Assembly (NCBI RefSeq): GCF_014356525.2
Contig: NC_052511.1
Coordinates: forward strand, 48,388,137-48,452,136
Source: Nilaparvata lugens
Taxonomy: Eukaryota; Arthropoda; Insecta; Hemiptera; Delphacidae
Length of the DNA stretch: 64,000 nucleotides
Direction: 5' to 3'
Shown here piece by piece: positions 9,119 through 21,289 of this stretch (positions are counted from its first letter, which is position 1; every line of letters starts with the position of its first letter). The notes under the pieces are model-generated. The model saw nothing but the letters and a program-made list of their open reading frames with translations. It had not been told where the DNA came from and ran no database searches. The translations under genes were made by a program, and so were the position numbers.

Positions 9119-9995
9119 TGGCCCATATGAATAAAACCAGAGCAAATGCTCATGAACAAGAGCATGGAGCATAAGGTTTTGCTTATGAGCAAAAGGTAGA
9201 AGCAAAAGCATTTGCTCATTTCTATATGAATAAGCTTTACCTTATACTCTTACCTTATGCTCCTGAACTCTGGAGCAAATGCTCACGTATTTTAGAGATT
9301 TTTCATCAGCTGATTAGTTTTGTAGCCTTAGTTGTTTTATAGCTCACGGAAGCGCTAAATATGCAAGTAGGGTGCACCGCTTTTGTTTGCGTCGTCTGCT
9401 TTGTTTCTATTTATGAATTGGGTTTTAGGTAGTTGAGTTTAGAATTTTGAAATATAGCGTGAAAAAATGTCATCTCTATAATAATCTTCAGCATATTCTT
9501 ATAATATAAATAGCCTTCTTATAACCATCCACACTCTCATCTTCTTTAATGCCTATCTCCTATTTTGTGATGGCTATCTTTATAACAGGTAAGCTATCTT
9601 TTGTATTTCTTCTTTTGTAGGGATAATGGTGATTTTATATCATGGTTGAATCTGAAAAGAGTTTTATAGTTCTCAACTATTGGTTGTGATCGTATCTGGT
9701 ATAGTTTCCTCCTCCTCATATGAATTAGTTGAGCCATTTTACTATGAGAAAAAGGTGATAAGCTGCTCTAGACTAGACTCACCTTTTTTGAAGCATTTGC
9801 TTCAAAAGTTGAGCAAATATCTTAGTTTATTCATACAATTTTGAGCAAAAGCTTTTACTTTTGAGCAAATGCTCAAACTATTTTTTTGATGAGCATGAGC
9901 AAAAGGTTTTGCTCACGCGTTTATTCATAGAAAATGAAGCAAATGCTCCATATTTTAGAAGTATAAGCAAATGCTCAACTTTATTCATATGGCCA
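9119..9995. mobile_element. MITE with clustered GAGCAAATGCTC palindromes
   Basis: The ends TTGGCCCATATGAATAAA and, inverted, TTGGCCATATGAATAAAG form the TIRs. The subterminal 150-200 bp on each side are packed with gagcaaatgctc, gagcaaaagg and agcaaaagct motifs. The central 500 bp has no recognisable ORF. The clustered subterminal motifs resemble transposase-binding repeats of hAT-type elements; this is an inference and no 8-bp duplication was seen. Confidence 0.7.
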
Positions 9996-10169
9996 AATGA
10001 TACAGAGAGTGAGAAGAGAGAATGATTGAATTAATGTAAAAGCAAGTAGAGCTCGTACAAAATGACATCATTTACATAACATCTAAATGAAATCCCCCAA
10101 TTGTTAATGTAACTACTAAACAAGTCTCTCAAATTGCTGTTTGTTATTTCATCCACTAGTTAGATTCAC

Positions 10170-10250
10170 TCCAATTTGTCAGCATTGGTTGTATGGGTAG
10201 CATTGATGTTATTCAAGAGAGATGCTGACAGTTTTGAGTAGATCTCACTG
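10170..10250. repeat. Short repeat shared with 59705-59785
   Basis: tgtcagcattggttgtatgg..gcattgatgtt..gatgctgacagtttga recurs at 59715-59775. Both copies have ctgtcagcat-like inverted ends. Confidence 0.6.
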
Positions 10251-10261
10251 TATCACAGAAC

Positions 10262-10445
10262 ATGAATTTCAAATGAATGAAATTCATTTAAAATTACATT
10301 TAAATTCCACTCATTACATTTAAATTCCACATTTAAATTTACATTTAAATTCCACTGTTACACAGTGGAACATTGAAATGTTCCACTGTTTACATTTAAA
10401 TTTACAATTAAATTGTTTACAATTAAATTCCACTCATTTCTATTA
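10262..10445 (+). repeat. Short tandem acatttaaattcc repeats
   Basis: A run of degenerate 13-16-bp units (acatttaaattccac and variants) includes a small cacagtgga/tccactgtg inversion. Confidence 0.7.
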
Positions 10446-10495
10446 GCTGTAACCTGGCTATATTATTCAAATGGTTTCGTGGACTACCGATTTTT

Positions 10496-10625
10496 ACTTT
10501 CCTTGCCCTATTACCATAGGTAAGGAAAGTATTGCTTTCCGAAAAAAATTAAGGTACCCCAATTTCTAAATTTCTATACGTTCCAAGGTCCCCTGAGTCC
10601 AAAAAAGTGGTTTTGGGTATTGGTC

Positions 10626-10700
<75 letters not shown>

Positions 10701-10721
10701 TGTGTGTGTGTGTGTGTGTGT

Positions 10722-10759
<38 letters not shown>

Positions 10760-11400
10760 AGTGTATGTGCGTCTGTGTACACGATATCTCATCTCCCGAT
10801 TAACTGAATGACTTGAAATTTGGAACTCAAGGTCCTTTCACTATAAGGATCCGAAACGAACAATTTCGATCAAATGCAATTCAAGATGGCGGCTAAAATG
10901 GCGAAAATGTTGTCAAAAACAGGGTTTTTCGTGATTTTCTCGAAAACGGCTCCAACGATTTTGATCAAATTCATACCTAAAATAGTCATCGATAAGCTCT
11001 ATCAACTGCCACAAGTCTGATATCTGTAAAAATTTCCAATGATAGCAGATAGATTCCCAATTATCAGGCTTCAGATACAATTGAAACAAAAAAAAATCAA
11101 GTGGAGTAGATTGAGCATGAAAATCTCTTCAATTAATGTCCAGTAACATTTTCAACTAAAATTGAAAATAAGCTTTAAATTCGAGAAAATGTGATTACTC
11201 AATTGCAAATTATTGTTGATTCTATTAAATCATTCACTATGAAGAGATAGTAGACCTCATGTGTGTCTCCAGCGTTATTGCCCTGTCACCAGCTGGCTCA
11301 AATCTTTGAATAGTAGACTTGAGATGCGCGGGAACACTAGCGTCAGGTGATCAATTTTCATAACGGCAAGGAAAGTTGTGTGAGTGCGCCACACCAGATT
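10496..11400 (+). mobile_element. Family D element, copy 2, with about 130-bp (TG)n
   Basis: Both termini are intact (actttccttgcc..ggcaaggaaagttgtgtgagtg). The TG array spans about 10626-10755 with occasional GG and GA interruptions. The core contains aagatggcggctaaaatggc, shared with all copies. Confidence 0.85.
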
Positions 11401-11415
11401 CTTTCAAATATATTG

Positions 11416-11490
11416 TATAGTGAGGTCCACATTATAATGGTAGTGTTTGATTAGCAATAGTATTGCTATCCTTGTCCATCATTCAACAAT
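11416..11490 (+). mobile_element. MITE family E, left end
   Basis: It begins tatagtgaggtccacattat and runs to the tatccttgtccatcattcaac segment. The matching inverted end lies at 13720-14057, separated by CT-rich DNA and a family D insertion. Confidence 0.7.
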
Positions 11491-11519
11491 GGCTTTGTTG
11501 CAACAAAAACAATTTTTGT

Positions 11520-11790
11520 TTCTCTGTAGCTCACTCTCGGTCTCTTATTCCCTCTCATTCTTTCTATCTGGAGCTCACTATCTGTCTCTCATTCACCCTC
11601 TCTCTCTCTTTCTCTCACCCTCTCTCTCTATAGTTCACTTTTTCCGTAACTCACTATCTCTCTTTCTCTCTCTCACTCACTGTCTCACATTCTCCTCTCG
11701 CTTCTTTGCTCTCAGTTTAACATCAGTATTCCCTCTCTCTATCGTTTCTTTTTCCTCTCTCTCAGAAACACCACTTTTTCCAAAATGATT
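11520..11790 (+). repeat. CT-rich microsatellite-like tract
   Basis: Repeated tctctctc, actctc and ctcattc units appear on the plus strand. It is open in one frame only because of composition. Confidence 0.85.
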
Positions 11791-12077
11791 CAACCAAATC
11801 ACGTTTCTACAACACTTTATGTTCTACTTTATATCATGCATAACATTGCCTGCCCATTATATTGGTGTTTTCTCATGAGGGTTGTTTCTCTGGACCACCC
11901 TTGAAATTACTTCCTCAAAATTATAAATCTCACTTCCCTCTTCTGCAGACAAAGAGCTCTAAACTTCCACGTTTTTGACCCAAATTTTAAAATGATTCGC
12001 TCTTTCTACTGAGATTTGAACATTACATTGGGGAGTCCGATCTCACAAACCTGCATCACTATAGAAATCAATCTGAA

Positions 12078-12772
12078 AAATCTGGTGTGGCGCACTCACA
12101 CAACTTTCCTTGCCGTTATGGAAATTGATCACCTGACGCTAGTGTTCCCGCGCATCTCAAGTCTACTTTTCTAAGATCTGAGCCAGCTGGTGACAGGACA
12201 ATAGCGCTGCAGACACACGAAGTCTGCTATCTCTTCATAGTGAATGATTTAATAGAATCAACAGTAGTTGCCAACAGTTTGCAATTGAATAATCACATTT
12301 TCTGGAATTTTGAGCTTATTTTAAATTTTAGGTGAAAATGCTACTAAACATTAAATGTAGAGATTTTCATGCTCAATCTTTTCTACTCGATTTTTTTTTG
12401 TTTTAATCGTATCTTTTCAACTCAAAATTTTTTGGTTATATTGTATCTGAAACCTGATAATTGGGAATCTAAAATAAAACTTTGCATAGATGGGGCGGAG
12501 CTCCTGTTATTTTTACAGGTATGAGACCTTTCCAATTACTATTTTAGGCACAAATGTGATCGAAATCGTTGGAGCCGTTTTCGAGAAAATCGCGAAAAAC
12601 CCTGTTTTTGACAACATTTTCACCCTTTTAGCCGCCATCTTGAATTGCATTTGATCGAAATTGTTCGTGTCGTATCCTCATAGTGTAAGGACCTTAAGTT
12701 CCAAATTTCAAGTCATTCCGTTAATTGGGAGATGAGATATCGAGTACATACATCATACACATCTTATACACA

Positions 12773-12803
<31 letters not shown>

Positions 12804-12888
12804 CAACACACACACACAACACACACATACACCATACCACACACAACACACCACACCAACACACCACACACACACACCACACCACACA

Positions 12889-12919
<31 letters not shown>

Positions 12920-12929
12920 ACACACACAA

Positions 12930-12962
<33 letters not shown>

Positions 12963-12985
12963 ACACACACACACACACCACACAC

Positions 12986-13023
<38 letters not shown>

Positions 13024-13064
13024 ACACACACACCACACACACACACACACACACACCACACACA

Positions 13065-13116
<52 letters not shown>

Positions 13117-13119
13117 CAC

Positions 13120-13208
<89 letters not shown>

Positions 13209-13437
13209 ACACACACACACACACACACCACACACACACACCACACACACACACATACACCACACACACACACAACACACACCACACACACACACACACA
13301 CACACCACACACACACACACACACAACCACACACACACACACACACACCACACACACACCACACACACACAAACACACACACACACACACACACAACACA
13401 CCACACACACACACACACCACCACCACACACACACCA

Positions 13438-13502
<65 letters not shown>

Positions 13503-13633
13503 GGCCAATACCCAAAGCCACTTTTTTGGACTCAGGGGACCTTCAAACGTATAGAAATTTTGAAATTGGGGTACCTCAATTTTTTCGGCAATACTTTTCT
13601 TACCTATGGTAGACCTAATAGGGCAAGGAAAGT
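12078..13633 (-). mobile_element. Family D element, copy 3, with expanded (CA)n
   Basis: This inverted copy begins aatctggtgtggcgcactca and ends aatagggcaaggaaagt. Its microsatellite occupies about half its length (12768-13500), against 25-130 bp in the other copies. Confidence 0.9.
12768..13500 (+). repeat. (CA)n array of about 730 bp
   Basis: A CA dinucleotide array with frequent CCA and ACAACA interruptions. The long apparent frames of His-Thr on one strand and Val-Cys on the other are artefacts of the repeat. Confidence 0.97.
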
Positions 13634-13719
13634 GAAAACAAAACATTTTTACGATTGCACAACTGGGGAATGACGCAAATCTATCAGGCTGTGGAACCTG
13701 GTAGAACAGTTCTAGTAGG

Positions 13720-14057
13720 GTCTACGTTCTAATAGTAGTAAAGAAAAATAGGAGAACAGCCGATTCTGTGCCTAGCCACTGCCTTCTATATAGGATGGCT
13801 GATACCGGTATATCAGATGTAATATCAACTGTTCATTCTTGTTACAAATAATCAATTATTCCCCAGTGCTAAGAAGATGAATTTTAATGATCGATTTCCA
13901 ATATTTTGTTAATCACTTTTATATCTACATTGTTGTAGAACGATCTGGCAACTTTGCAGAGCTGGAGAACGATAGCGCTATCTGCTTAGTCGAATGATAG
14001 ACAAGGATAGCAACACCAATGTTTTTCAAATACTGCCATTATAACGTGGACCTCATT
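13720..14057 (-). mobile_element. MITE family E, right part
   Basis: It contains agatagcgctatctgc..gacaaggatagcaa..actgccattataacgtggacctca, the inverted family E terminus. It pairs with the end at 11416. Confidence 0.75.
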
Positions 14058-14127
14058 GAAGTTTACTAGAACCTACCAGGTCAACCGGGTTTTATATTTA
14101 TTCCACATTTATTGCCCAAGATTAATC

Positions 14128-14365
14128 ATAATATAATAAAGGAAAGAACTAACTTATACATGTACGGGATAGGAAATACACGAATGACGCATCATCACGT
14201 CTCAACTACTCAACTGATTAACTTGAAATTTTGCATATAGATTCCTAATTCATCAAGGATTGTTATAGGCCTATCTCAAGTTCTTAATTCAAAATTTCAG
14301 GAGGTCAAGTTTTCAGTTTGTCATGTTTTTGAATAGTCTCTTGCGGAGCACAGGCTACTTGCTAC
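14128..14365 (+). mobile_element. Dispersed repeat family I, copy 1
   Basis: aataaaggaaagaactaact..gacgcatcatcacgtc..gattaacttgaaattttgcatatagatt..cttgcggagcacaggctact. Copies are at 15686-15914, 58060-58295 (inverted) and 61130-61275. The best-preserved end reads cacgggttacctactag followed by t, a CTAG-T terminus. Confidence 0.65.
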
Positions 14366-14875
14366 TTATAAATGAAACTGACATTATATCAATTGCCAAT
14401 AATTAATTTATTATAAATAAAACTTGAAACCTGTTTGAAATACAATTTCATCCGTTTCTACAACAAAAACTGATAGTCTTATAGATAAAACTGGCATTAT
14501 TATTATCAATTGCCAATGAATAATGATTATAAATAAAACTTGAAACCCGTTTGAAATGCAATTTCATCTGCTTCAACAGAAAAGGCCTGATTTTATAGAT
14601 GGAACTGACATTATTATTATCAATTGCCAATGACTGATAATTATAAATAAAACTTGAAACCCGTTTGAAATGCAATTTCATCTGCTTCAACAAAAAAGGC
14701 CTGATTTTATAGATGAAACTGGCATTATTAATATCAATTGCCAATGATTAATTTATTATAAATGTAACTTGAAACCCGTTTGAAATACAATTTCATCTGC
14801 TTCAACAAAAAAGGCCTGATATTATAGATGAAACTGACATTATTATTATCAATTGCCAATGACTAATAATATAAT
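14366..14875 (+). repeat. 115-bp tandem repeat, four units
   Basis: aacttgaaacc recurs at about 14421, 14537, 14651 and 14766. Each unit also carries caatttcatctgcttcaac, ttatagatgaaactgacatt and atcaattgccaa. Two more units lie at 15910-16090, so one array is split by the DNA between. Confidence 0.85.
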
Positions 14876-15914
14876 ATCTATATAATAAGAGAGAGTAGGG
14901 TTGTGTTTGTTCGTGTGTTCGTTTGTTCGTTTGTTCGCATCAAAACATGTCAACTTGTGGATTGCATACCGGAAAAACGGGAATGATTTAGATCTCCAAA
15001 TTTTGAACATAGATTCTAAAAATATCAATCTCGTGCACCTGGAAGCCCAAATTTCAATTCTCCTTCTAGATTTTTCAGAATTAATGTTCAAATTCATCTA
15101 TGCTACCGTAGGCTACATGAAGTTCCATAGCCCAAAGTGTGTTTTTTTATGAGCAGGTTATAATGGTGTTATAAGACTACCATTTACGAACGTCTATGTA
15201 GCGCAGCGGTAAAACGCTTACTTACGGAGCGATAGTTCCTCGATTTGAATCCCCGATGCTTCCCAATTTTTTTATTCTTAATTTTTTCCCTCGAAACGTA
15301 TTATTATCAATTATTTTTTGAAGGAATTTGTTTTCATTACTATTGAACTTGGATTTTATCAAATAATTATTTTTAATGTAAAATTTTGCCACCAGTACAA
15401 ATGAATTGGACATAGTCTTCATGCTGTAGGCCTATAATTGAATTTCATAAGAAAAACATGAATAGATCACAATAAAATAAGTAATAATTTAAATTATTCA
15501 GTTATAATGTACTATCAGAACGAATTCCCAGTGAAACGAGTATTTTAGGTATTTTGTTTGGAATTGGGAAAACAAAAGGCTGCCTGATTCAAATTGAGGA
15601 GGATCCTAATCGAACTAAAATTTATTGATGTATTGGAAAAATCAATATGATTCTGTGAGGTTTTCAAGTATATGTATTTTTCAGTTTTCTATACTATAAT
15701 AAAGAAAGAAAGAACTGCTTATACACGTAAGGAATAGGGATTATGTTTGACGCATCATCACGTCTGAAATATACTCAACTGATTAATTTGAAATTTTGCA
15801 TATAGATTCTTCATTAACCGAGGATGGCTATTTTCAAATTTCGAATTTTTATTACGTCAAGTTGTCATTTTGCAGTTTTAAAATAGCCCCTTGCGAAGCA
15901 CGGGTTACCTACTA
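14876..15914 (+). mobile_element. Insertion splitting the 115-bp array, containing a family I copy
   Basis: It starts tctatataataagagagagt. It contains (GTTC)n-like gttcgtttgttcgttt and a tRNA-like segment at 15192-15270, and it ends with a family I copy at 15686-15914 (ctactag, then the array resumes). It may be two nested insertions. The TC start and CTAG-T end would fit a Helitron-type element; this is unproven. Confidence 0.5.
15192..15270 (+). repeat. tRNA-derived SINE-like head
   Basis: tgtagcgcagcggtaaaacg resembles a pol III A box, and gatttgaatcccc about 40 bp further resembles a B box. The intervening sequence does not fold into a clean cloverleaf, so this is not called a tRNA gene. 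Confidence 0.45.
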
Positions 15915-16095
15915 GTTATAAATAAAACTTGAAACGCGTTTGGAATGCAATTTCATCTGCTTCAACAAAGAAGGCCGGATATTATAGATAAAACTGACAT
16001 TATTAATATCAATTGCCAACGACTAATAATTATAAATAAAACTTGAAACCTGTTTGGAATGCAATTCCATCCGCTTCAACAAAAAATGCCGGATT
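15910..16095 (+). repeat. 115-bp tandem repeat, two further units
   Basis: This continues the array at 14366-14875, with aacttgaaac at about 15921 and 16037 and the same internal motifs. Confidence 0.8.
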
Positions 16096-16374
16096 ACAAG
16101 CGTTTTACATTTAGAAAGGTCGGCGCAATATCAGTGTTCATCGGCTCTCGATGTAATCAATAAATTTGAAAGCCTTTCAGCTCCGTTTCAAAGGGCAGAG
16201 ACAGCCAATCAATGGAAGCCGAACGGCGAAGTATCCAATAGCGAAGTATCCAATAAATACTATTGCTAATTATGAACGGCATGAAATTACCCAATTCAAA
16301 TTCCAGCAAAGCGTTAGTGCAGGTTATGTTGTAAAGGCTTACAGTGACGCTTTATATTTACTGCTTCAATATGC

Positions 16375-16560
16375 TGAGAGAGAGAGAGGGAGAGAGAAAG
16401 AGTGAGTGATTGGGAGAGTAATTAAGAGAGAGTAAGGGAGAAAGCGGGAGAGAAAAATAGAAAGAGTCAAAGAGAGACTGATGGACGCATAAATGAAATC
16501 ATTATCGATTGATGAGTCTTCAATAAAATTTTAGAGAGAGAGAGTGAGAGAGATTGTTTA
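16375..16560 (+). repeat. GA-rich microsatellite
   Basis: A run of gagaga with gtgagtgattgggag interruptions. Confidence 0.8.
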
Positions 16561-16900
16561 TTGATTAATTATTGACCTCTATTAGGCGGAGTTAGAACTC
16601 CTGGTCCTCTCTGCCACACAACCCTTAGATTAGATTAGATTTCTATTATTTATGTATGTTACAATATTTACTGGCTTATAAACTAATTTACATTAAATGA
16701 CGATAATGCTGGTTATTCAACGAATTTCACAAAGTATAAATAATTAATCAATGAGAAAAATAAGAATGCAATTAGAATAACGATATAATAATAATGTGAT
16801 GTAACTTCATAAATCGGCGGTGTTTCAAAAAATAATTGTCGATTCTTTTAGAAGGATATAAAATATCCTTCTCATTAACACACGACCGGAAGAGAGAGAG
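16560..16900 (-). repeat. SINE-like family F, diverged copy
   Basis: tgattaattattgacctctatt..tttatgtatgttacaatatttactggcttataaac..cggcggtgtttc..gaaggatata resembles the better copies at 35055-35345 and 56571-57790. Confidence 0.5.
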
Positions 16901-17414
16901 AGAGAGCATGATTTCAGATAACTTTATTCATGTGTATAATAAAAAAAGAAAAAAAATCTGCTTTTATTCTAGCGTTGGAAATAATTTGAAGTGAGAGTGA
17001 AATATCATGATGAATCATTTCATCAAGACATGTTTTGACTACTAATGCCATTTTCAACATGTCGTGACAAAATAATTTAATAAGGGTAGTCAGATTTTAT
17101 TTTTATTCATATTAAAAAGAAGCCCTGAAGAAAAAAGACATAATGAATCATTTGAACTTACAGACCGATAAATTTTTCAATAAAAAAAATGATATAAATA
17201 GATGATGAATATGCGAAATTTGAGGTATTACTGATTGAAAAAGAGAATGATAGATAGAGAGTAAGCGACAGAGAGAGAAAGAGAGATATTAGTTTAGCGT
17301 ATATGTAAGTTACAATTTATTCTGGCTTATACACTAATTTAAGAGACTGATGGAACTCGAATAAAATCATTATATCGATTGATGAGTATTCAATAAAATG
17401 CTTCGATAATCTGA

Positions 17415-17689
17415 GAGAGAGAGATTGAATGATTGATTGAGTACTTTATTTATGTAGATTACAATATATACTGGCTTATGCACTTATATACAATAGCTTA
17501 TAATACAGCAAAATTATAGATGAATTTACATAATATAGACTAAGAAAATAATTATTCAACTGTATATGATATGAAAAAGCAATTTGTTAGATAATCAAAT
17601 TGTTATGCATCTACATAAATTGGTGGAGCTTTGGACATATCAATGTCCATTCTTTGGAAAGATAGACTATTAAAAATATCCTCCCCACT
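17415..17689 (-). repeat. SINE-like family F copy, cut by an assembly gap
   Basis: attgattgagtactttattt..gtagattacaatatatactggct..ggtggagctttggacatatc..cctccccact, ending at the first N. On the minus strand it ends in a (CAATCAAT)-type tail. Confidence 0.75.
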
Positions 17690-17789
17690 NNNNNNNNNNN
17701 NNNNNNNNNNNNNNNNNNNNNNNNNNNNNNNNNNNNNNNNNNNNNNNNNNNNNNNNNNNNNNNNNNNNNNNNNNNNNNNNNNNNNNNNN
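17690..17789. other. Assembly gap of 100 N
   Basis: Exactly 100 N, the conventional placeholder for an unknown gap length. Confidence 1.
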
Positions 17790-17841
17790 TTGTTACAGGG
17801 TAGTTTTTATGATGTTTGATATATTTATGGACTTATAAATA

Positions 17842-18272
17842 ATTGACCGAGCGAAGTGAAGTCGACGGTTTGGCATTTCTCTTAATGTTTAAATGTTTGA
17901 ATATTTAAATGTTTATATGTTTATATGCTGCGCATTTACGGCAAAACGCGGTAATAGATTTTCATGAAATTTGACAGCTATGTTCCTGTTTCTTTTTACT
18001 TGCGCGTCTACGTATCTACCAGGTTTTGGAATTTTGCATTTCAAGGATAATATAAAGGAAAACGGAGCCTCCTTCATACGCCAATATAAGAGTAAAATTC
18101 AGACTATAGTATTATTCATAATCCAAGATCAGCTGACAAGTGATTACACAGATGTGTGGAGAAGCCAGTCTATTGCTGTATTCCATAAGGTCTATAGTTT
18201 CAATCAGGTACTTGTGGATGAGAATATTGCGTGAGGTCTACTGTTCATAGAACTACTAGTACTAGTAGCTCG
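17842..18272 (+). mobile_element. Family A element, forward copy
   Basis: ttgaccgagcgaagtgaagt..gtgaggtctactgttcatag..actactagt. It lies head to head with the next copy. Confidence 0.85.
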
Positions 18273-18632
18273 GTATTACCACCAGTATGGTAATATACAG
18301 CAATAAACTGGCTTCTCCACACATCTATGTAATCACTTGTCAGCTGATTTATGATGAATAATTCTATAGTCTGATCTTTACTCTTATATTGGCGTATGAA
18401 TGAGGCTCCTTTTTCCTTTTATATTATCCTTGAAATGCAAAATTTCCAAAATCCTTGTTTAAAAACGTAGACGCGCAATTAAAATTAAAAGAACATACCT
18501 GTCAATTTCATGAAATCTATTTATTGCGTTTCGCCGTAAATGCTCAACATACTGTATAAACATTTTTAAACATATTTTGAAATGCCAACCGTCGATTGAA
18601 TCTTAGACCTCACTCTACTCGGTCAATTATAT
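18273..18632 (-). mobile_element. Family A element, inverted copy
   Basis: ctagtagctcggtattacc..acagcaataaactggcttc..cctcactctactcggtcaatt. It forms an imperfect inverted pair with 17842-18272 around actactagtactagtag. Confidence 0.8.
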
Positions 18633-19082
18633 AGCATCAGTTTTCTACTAAAATCTGTTTGCTATTAACGTAGTAGTCAAGTAGTAGTAACTGTGGAAAG
18701 TAACTAATTCATTATGGTAACAATATTTATAAATGGGGGAGTCGCTTGGCTGCGAAGAGGTTTAAATTGATCTAACTCTATAACTCATGAAAAGGAACTA
18801 TAATTGAAAAGATTAAACAAAACAAATAATATTTTGGAGAACTAAATAATCTATTAATTAAATCTGTAACTCAAAATGAAACTTGAAACTAAAATAAAAT
18901 ATTAAGATAATTTTAAAATAACAGTAATATTATTATAAAATTAGGACAGGATTTGCCTTCAATAAGATCAATGTATTCAGTCTAGTCAAATGGTCGTTTT
19001 TTCTGGAAACAGCAGCGAAAAATTTTTCTCCACGGTTCTATAGATGTATTTTAGGGCGCTGAATTCAAATCTGAAACCTCTG

Positions 19083-19373
19083 GTTTCTCGCTTTACTCTG
19101 TTGCCAGATCGGCTTTTAAAAATGTAGAATTAATAATTAAAAGATAAAATATCTCATTGTAATTATGAGAAAAAAATCATTATTAAATTATTAAGAAATA
19201 TAATTTTTGCTGAATAAAATATAAGGTATTATTTTAAACGAGAATGAGAAGTTATATCACATCAATCAACCTGTATCAGCTACCGTCTATATAAGGCATA
19301 GACAAGACAGAAAATCGGCAACGTTGATCTCCTATCTTTCTCCCCTGCCATTATAACGTGGACCTCACTATAG
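19083..19373 (+). mobile_element. MITE family E, 5'-truncated copy
   Basis: ctcgctttactctgttgcca..gtatcagctaccgtctat..ccattataacgtggacctcactata. Confidence 0.75.
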
Positions 19374-19430
19374 TCCAACTAGCTTTGGAATTCCTATTGA
19401 GAGTGAAGAACAGGTCCCCATTTCTAAAAC

Positions 19431-19571
19431 AAGTGCCGGTTGCACAAAAGCCGGTTAAATTTTAACCGTGATTAATTCCACGAGATCAAATCAGAAAAGC
19501 CGTCTTCTCTGATTGATTCTTGTGAAATTAATCACGGTTAAAATTCAACTGGCTTTTGTGCGACCGGGCCT
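19431..19571. mobile_element. Foldback element family C
   Basis: gccggttgcacaaaagccgg is mirrored by ggcttttgtgcgaccgggc, with attaatcacggtt and aaccgtgattaat internally. Confidence 0.85.
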
Positions 19572-19842
19572 ACCGCTGGAATCCAACTAACATGGAACAA
19601 TGGAAAGCGTTTATGGGTTCCTTCAGAGTTGAACGGCTTGATCTGATAATTTCGCTAGCTGTGAATTCTGAACCGTCTCGCGGACAGAGGTTGGCTTTTG
19701 TTTCCGGCGAAGATTAATGGTTTCATTTGTTCTAAGTGTCAGTGAGACGTGAGTGGCCTGAATTTCAAGAGATCTGCTCAAAAACGCATTCTGTTCAAAC
19801 CTTCCGCTGATGGTTTATAACAGCTGACTTTAGCTAGTAGCG

Positions 19843-19910
19843 AGGTCAACTTATAATGGCAGTGTTTGATTAACATTGGTGTTGTTATCCTTGTCTATCA
19901 TCCTTGTATC
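19843..19910 (+). mobile_element. MITE family E, left end leading into the minisatellite
   Basis: gaggtcaacttataatggcagtg..gttatccttgtctatcatccttgtatcatcttc. The E sequence runs without a break into the 11-bp minisatellite. Confidence 0.7.
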
Positions 19911-20652
19911 ATCTTCGCATCATCTTTGTATCATCCACGTATCATCTTCGTATCATCTCCTATCCTTCCTATCATCTACGTATCATCTTCATATCATTTC
20001 ATATCTTCTACAAATCATCCTCGTATCATCTTGTACCTTCTACGAATCATCTTTGTATCATCTTCATATCATCCATGTATCTATTCGTATCATCTACATA
20101 TCATCTTTGTATCATCTATGTATCTACTTCGTATCATCTACGTATCATCCACGTATCTACTTCGTATCATCTACGTATAATCTTTGTATCATCTATGTAT
20201 TATCTTCGTATCATCTCCTTATCATCTACGTACCACTTTGTATCATCTTCATATCTTCTATGAATCATCTTCGTATCATCTACGCATCATCTACGTATCT
20301 ACTTTGTATCATCTACGTATCATCTTTGTAACATCTACGTATCTACTTCGTATCATCTCCTTATCATCTACGTACCACTTTGTATCATCTTCGTATCTTC
20401 TATGAATCATCTTCGTATCATCTACGTATCATCTACGTATCTACTTTGTATCATCTATGTATCATCTTTGTAACATCTACATATCTACTTCGTATCATCT
20501 ACGTATCATCCACATATTATCTACTTCATATCATCTATGTATCATCTTTGTATCATCCACGTATTATCGTTGTATCATCTCCTTATCATCTACATACCAC
20601 TTTGTATCATCTTTGTATCTTCTACAAATCATCTTCGTATCATTTTATGTAT
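19905..20652 (+). repeat. 11-bp minisatellite (GTATCATCTAC)n, left block
   Basis: Degenerate units gtatcatctac, gtatcatcttc and gtaccactttg are organised into higher-order blocks; the block around 20200-20300 repeats around 20340-20420. Apparent frames rich in Ser-Tyr-His-Leu are composition artefacts. Confidence 0.95.
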
Positions 20653-21289
20653 TGTGACAACACATTTAGTAAGCGGGCTGGCATAGCTCAAATTGATAGT
20701 AGCGAGCAGCAATATCGATAAGATAAGATGCCAGCCAGCTATTACTCCGATTCATGCAGCTTTAATATAATAAAGATTTCATTTCAATACCTTATTATAA
20801 ATGTAAATGTCTGTCAAGTTATATTTTTAATTATTATTATATCCTCTCTCTCGGAAAGGTGTTCTCAAAATTATCCCTCTACCTCCATGTTCATTTAGTC
20901 CTCTTACATTGAGAGTATCGTTTCTCTCTTTTGCAATAATTGAGGGTGCTTACCCCCCACCACCATAACTTTGGGGAAGTATTAGCCTACGGCGCTATCT
21001 GCCAAAGTAACGGGACTCTTTCCCGGCAACTTAGAAGGAGCTCGGCCTGTTTTTGTCAATCTTCTCTAGACTTCTCCTGGACTGGCTCGAAATCGGTTTA
21101 AGTGGGCAGTTGATTTATGTTGAATATAAGTGCGTGTAGAGTGAAAGACTGATTCCAAAAGACGTACCTGTACCTGCTCTACCAGCTGACGGCTATCCAG
21201 GGAACGAACGCTTAAAAAAAACCGGTGAGTCTGTTCCTCTATTGAAAAATTAGTTTAAAAGGACCCTTAGGTCAGAACCAGTTCTCACA
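20653..21289 (+). mobile_element. Solo LTR, probably Ty3/gypsy-type
   Basis: This is a 637-bp insertion in the minisatellite. It starts TGTGACAACACATTTAG and ends CAGTTCTCACA, so it has 5'-TG...CA-3', and it is flanked on both sides by GTAT (20649-20652 and 21290-21293). The interior includes agtagcgagcagcaatatcg and a possible TATA-like tgaatataagt near 21125. There are no internal coding sequences, so it appears to be a solo LTR left by LTR-LTR recombination. The short 4-bp duplication fits gypsy-type integrases. The superfamily assignment is an inference. Confidence 0.8.

Noticed and set aside
12721..13673. Very long open frames on both strands (His-Thr and Val-Cys repeats)
   Set aside because: They are translations of the (CA)n array inside a family D element, open in all frames because the repeat contains no stops.
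15192..15270. tRNA gene
   Set aside because: A-box and B-box-like texts are present, but acceptor and anticodon arms do not pair properly; better explained as a tRNA-derived SINE head.
19866..20721. Several overlapping plus-strand frames rich in Tyr-His-Leu-Ile-Ser
   Set aside because: Translations of the 11-bp minisatellite in different phases.
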